DNA of 8,923 nucleotides from Bacteroidota bacterium. GTDB taxonomy: Bacteria; Bacteroidota; Bacteroidia; NORP154. The DNA lies in assembly GCA_002401055.1 (NCBI GenBank), contig NVRZ01000112.1, forward strand, positions 1 through 8,923, written 5' to 3'. A program made the position numbers and the translations under genes. This document shows, piece by piece, positions 7,332 to 8,923 of this stretch (position 1 is its first letter; each line of letters opens with the position of its first letter). The notes below the pieces were generated by a model. That model was not told where the DNA came from. It made no database searches and saw only the letters and a program-made list of their open reading frames with translations.

Positions 7332-7339
7332 TATATTTG
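7332..7339 (+). promoter_or_regulatory. trxA: Bacteroidota-type -7 promoter element for trxA
   Basis: TATATTTG is an exact match to TAnnTTTG and lies 40 bp before the trxA ATG. It would give a start near 7346 and an A-rich leader of about 34 bases without a Shine-Dalgarno sequence, typical of this phylum. The -33 position (7309-7312) reads CAGT, so no standard upstream box is present. Confidence 0.55.
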
Positions 7340-7379
7340 CAATAGAATTAGATTAGGAATTATTTAACACAAAGAAATA

Positions 7380-7697
7380 ATGGCAGTAGAATTTACAGAT
7401 AGCAATTTTGAAGAGTTGGCTTTAAAATCAGACAAACCAGTAGTAATAGATTTTTGGGCCGAGTGGTGTGGGCCGTGCAGAATGGTGAGCCCAATTGTTG
7501 AAGAATTGGCAGGAGACTATGAGGGAAAGGCGGTGATTGGTAAGGTGAATGTAGATCACAATCCCGAGATATCTTCTAAATACGGTATTAGAAGCATACC
7601 AACTATCTTATTCCTTAAAGACGGTGAGGTTGTGGATAAGCAGGTAGGTGCTGTTGCAAAAGACGTTCTTGCGGCAAAGCTGGATGCTCAATTATAA
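7380..7697 (+). CDS. trxA: Thioredoxin
   Basis: Small cytoplasmic dithiol protein of 105 residues that reduces disulfides in ribonucleotide reductase, peroxiredoxins and other partners, and is recharged by thioredoxin reductase. The active site is WCGPC, with redox Cys30 and Cys33, preceded by the buried Asp24 in IDFWAEW. The conserved cis-proline is Pro74 in RSIPT, and the FLKDGEVVDKQVGA strand follows. Length and all landmarks match canonical thioredoxin, with no signal peptide. It lies 103 bp after dnaE and has its own -7 element, so it is probably transcribed alone. An inverted repeat and a hairpin terminator follow it. Confidence 0.97.
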   Translation: MAVEFTDSNFEELALKSDKPVVIDFWAEWCGPCRMVSPIVEELAGDYEGKAVIGKVNVDHNPEISSKYGIRSIPTILFLKDGEVVDKQVGAVAKDVLAAKLDAQL

Positions 7698-7716
7698 TTT
7701 CTGAACTTCAAAATAC

Positions 7717-7789
7717 ATGTCATTCTGAACAGCATGAAGAATCTGGTTCGCTAGAAGGTAAAGATTCTTCGGTCCCCTCAGAATTGCAA
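7717..7789. repeat. REP-like imperfect inverted repeat, copy B
   Basis: Arms 7717-7744 and 7762-7789 match as inverted copies at 19 of 28 positions, around a 17-bp loop. Compared with copy A (1642-1715), 21 of 28 positions agree in the left arm and 23 of 28 in the right, in the same orientation. Conserved blocks are ATTCTGAAC and TGAA.AATCT on the left and AGAT.CTTCG and CTCAGAATT on the right. The middle of the stem has decayed. It sits 19 bp after the trxA stop. Confidence 0.78.
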
Positions 7790-7804
7790 GTTTAAATTTT
7801 TATC

Positions 7805-7838
7805 ACAGTGCCCTCCATTGGTTGGGCATTGTTTATTT
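7805..7838 (+). terminator. Probable intrinsic terminator after trxA
   Basis: ACAGTGCCC (7805-7813) pairs with GGGCATTGT (7824-7832) as a 9-bp stem with one G-T pair and a 10-base loop. It is followed by TTATTTAC. The T-tract is short and interrupted, so strength is uncertain. The position, about 110 bp after trxA and before the DUF58 gene, suits a terminator. Confidence 0.55.
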
Positions 7839-7914
7839 ACATCAATATACTTCGTAGTTTTATATTTCAAACCTTAACTACAATCTCTGGTTTTTAGGTT
7901 CGTTATAATGGAAA

Positions 7915-7922
7915 AGGTGATC
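7915..7922 (+). promoter_or_regulatory. Ribosome binding site of the DUF58 gene
   Basis: AGGTGATC is complementary over eight bases to the common 3' end of bacterial 16S rRNA (GATCACCT) and ends four bases before the ATG at 7927. It supports that start. Most other genes in the window have no such site, in line with the weak use of Shine-Dalgarno pairing in Bacteroidota. Confidence 0.5.
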
Positions 7923-7926
7923 AGCT

Positions 7927-8850
7927 ATGCCAATTAATTTTCAAGTAACTCAGGAATTCAGTAAACTCGAGCTGTTGGCGAAACAGGTGGTGGAGGGTTT
8001 TATTACTGGATTGCACAAAAGCCCTCTACACGGTTTCTCCGTTGAATTTGCAGAGCACAGGATATATAACAATGGTGAATCCACCAAACACATCGATTGG
8101 AAATTATTTGCTCGCACCGAGAAATTATTCGTAAAGCGATATGAGGAAGAGACCAACTTACGGTGTCAGATAGTCATTGACTGTTCATCATCTATGTACT
8201 ACCCTGAGAACAAGGGTTTTGAAGACATAGAAAATCTCAATAAGATCGCTTTTTCAGTATATAGTGCAGCATCGCTCATTCAGCTGCTCAAAAGACAGAG
8301 AGATGCAGTTGGATTAAGTATTTTTTCAGACAAGGTAGATGTACATACGCCAGCTAAGTCAAGCACGGTGCATCATAAGAAACTATATACCGAGTTAGAA
8401 AATCTCCTCAAGCCTGAGGAGAGTCTCAAGAAGACATCGGCAGCTGCTTCTTTACACGAAATAGCGGAGAATATCCACAGAAGATCATTGGTCATTATAT
8501 TTAGTGACATGATGGATGATTCAGATAATGAAGAAATGTTTTCAGCCTTACAGCATCTGAGACATAACAACCATGAGATAGTTCTGTTTCATATTGTAGA
8601 TAAATCTAAGGAGCTGGATTTTGAATTTGAAAACAGGCCGTATAGATTTGTAGATTCTGAAACTGGCGAGGAGATCAAAGTTCATCCAAATGAAATAAAA
8701 GAGTCCTACTTAAAATCAATTGGTGATTACTACAATGAGTTGAAAGTTCGCTGCGGGCAATACAAAATAGATTTCGTTGACGCCGACATAAATCAGGGGT
8801 TTAGGCAAGTACTGCTCCCTTATTTATTGAAGCGCGAGCGGATGTTTTGA
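7927..8850 (+). CDS. DUF58 / von Willebrand factor A-like domain protein
   Basis: Protein of 307 residues, with no signal peptide or membrane segment. The N-terminal DUF58 signature is clear: GFSVEFAEHRIYNNGE (36-51) followed by HIDWKLFART (55-64), then VKRYEEE. A vWA-like Rossmann domain spans about 80-290. It has a MIDAS-type D-x-S-x-S in DCSSSM (Asp85, Ser87, Ser89) and a later acidic loop FSDMMDD with Asp194, so a divalent metal ion and protein partners are expected. In Bacteroidota such proteins usually sit in moxR/bat (aerotolerance) operons with an AAA+ MoxR ATPase and are thought to act as adaptors; the biochemical role is unproven. Neither moxR nor bat genes are visible here: trxA is upstream and a possible convergent gene downstream. 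A weak promoter-like pair, TTTA and TAGTTTTA 19 bp apart, lies at 7832-7862. Confidence 0.92.
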   Translation: MPINFQVTQEFSKLELLAKQVVEGFITGLHKSPLHGFSVEFAEHRIYNNGESTKHIDWKLFARTEKLFVKRYEEETNLRCQIVIDCSSSMYYPENKGFEDIENLNKIAFSVYSAASLIQLLKRQRDAVGLSIFSDKVDVHTPAKSSTVHHKKLYTELENLLKPEESLKKTSAAASLHEIAENIHRRSLVIIFSDMMDDSDNEEMFSALQHLRHNNHEIVLFHIVDKSKELDFEFENRPYRFVDSETGEEIKVHPNEIKESYLKSIGDYYNELKVRCGQYKIDFVDADINQGFRQVLLPYLLKRERMF

Positions 8851-8923
8851 TTATTTATTCTTTTTTAGCGTTGTAATTATTGTATTCTTCACATCAGAAT
8901 AAATATCAAAAAATCCTACATTT
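8851..8923 (-). CDS. Possible C-terminal end of a convergent gene, cut by window edge
   Basis: Reading leftward from the right edge, one minus-strand frame is open for 23 codons and ends in TAA at 8851-8853, directly after the DUF58 stop. The encoded end reads NVGFFDIYSDVKNTIITTLK, then KNK. The Lys-rich tail and balanced hydrophobic content look protein-like, but in A+T-rich DNA an open stretch this short can arise by chance. I do not recognise a family. Confidence 0.35.
   Translation of the reverse strand, partial: NVGFFDIYSDVKNTIITTLKKNK

Noticed and set aside
1..8923. CRISPR array, phage or integrated mobile element
   Set aside because: No regularly spaced direct repeats, integrase, transposase or attachment-site duplication next to the tRNA was seen.

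Overview
The window looks like chromosomal DNA of a Bacteroidota bacterium, probably a Cytophagales-type (often marine) lineage. The DNA is moderately A+T-rich. Two leaders carry the Bacteroidota -7 promoter element TAnnTTTG. Most starts lack a Shine-Dalgarno sequence. The S16 protein has a long Ala/Glu-rich C-terminal extension, and a gene-end inverted repeat of the 'ATTCTGA...' type occurs twice. The order-level assignment is inference; the phylum is better supported.

Layout. Positions 1-1377 (minus) hold the N-terminal 459 codons of a CPC-type copper-exporting P-type ATPase (CopA-like), cut by the left edge. After a 130-bp divergent spacer come tRNA-His(GTG) and its intrinsic terminator on the plus strand, then imperfect inverted repeat A. 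On the minus strand, a CoA-pyrophosphatase-type Nudix hydrolase (1756-2400, TTG start) lies 65 bp downstream of rpsP (2466-3578), which encodes an exceptionally long, acidic-tailed ribosomal protein S16. rpsP is divergent from dnaE (3803-7276), the replicative DNA polymerase III alpha subunit with an apparently intact PHP exonuclease site. Next come trxA (7380-7697), repeat copy B, a probable terminator, and a DUF58/vWA-like protein (7927-8850). The last 73 bases may be the C-terminus of a convergent gene abutting the DUF58 stop.

How the genes fit together. This is mostly housekeeping sequence: replication (dnaE), translation (tRNA-His, rpsP), thiol redox (trxA), nucleotide/CoA clean-up (Nudix) and copper efflux. 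The only likely co-transcribed pair is rpsP-Nudix. No phage, transposase, CRISPR array, toxin-antitoxin pair or defence island is visible, and I do not see a new multi-gene system. The most unusual items are the S16 tail of about 190 residues built from only ten amino-acid types, the tRNA-His acceptor stem with two adjacent U-U oppositions, the two-copy REP-like repeat, and a perfect 7-bp-arm palindrome where the -33 box of trxA should be.
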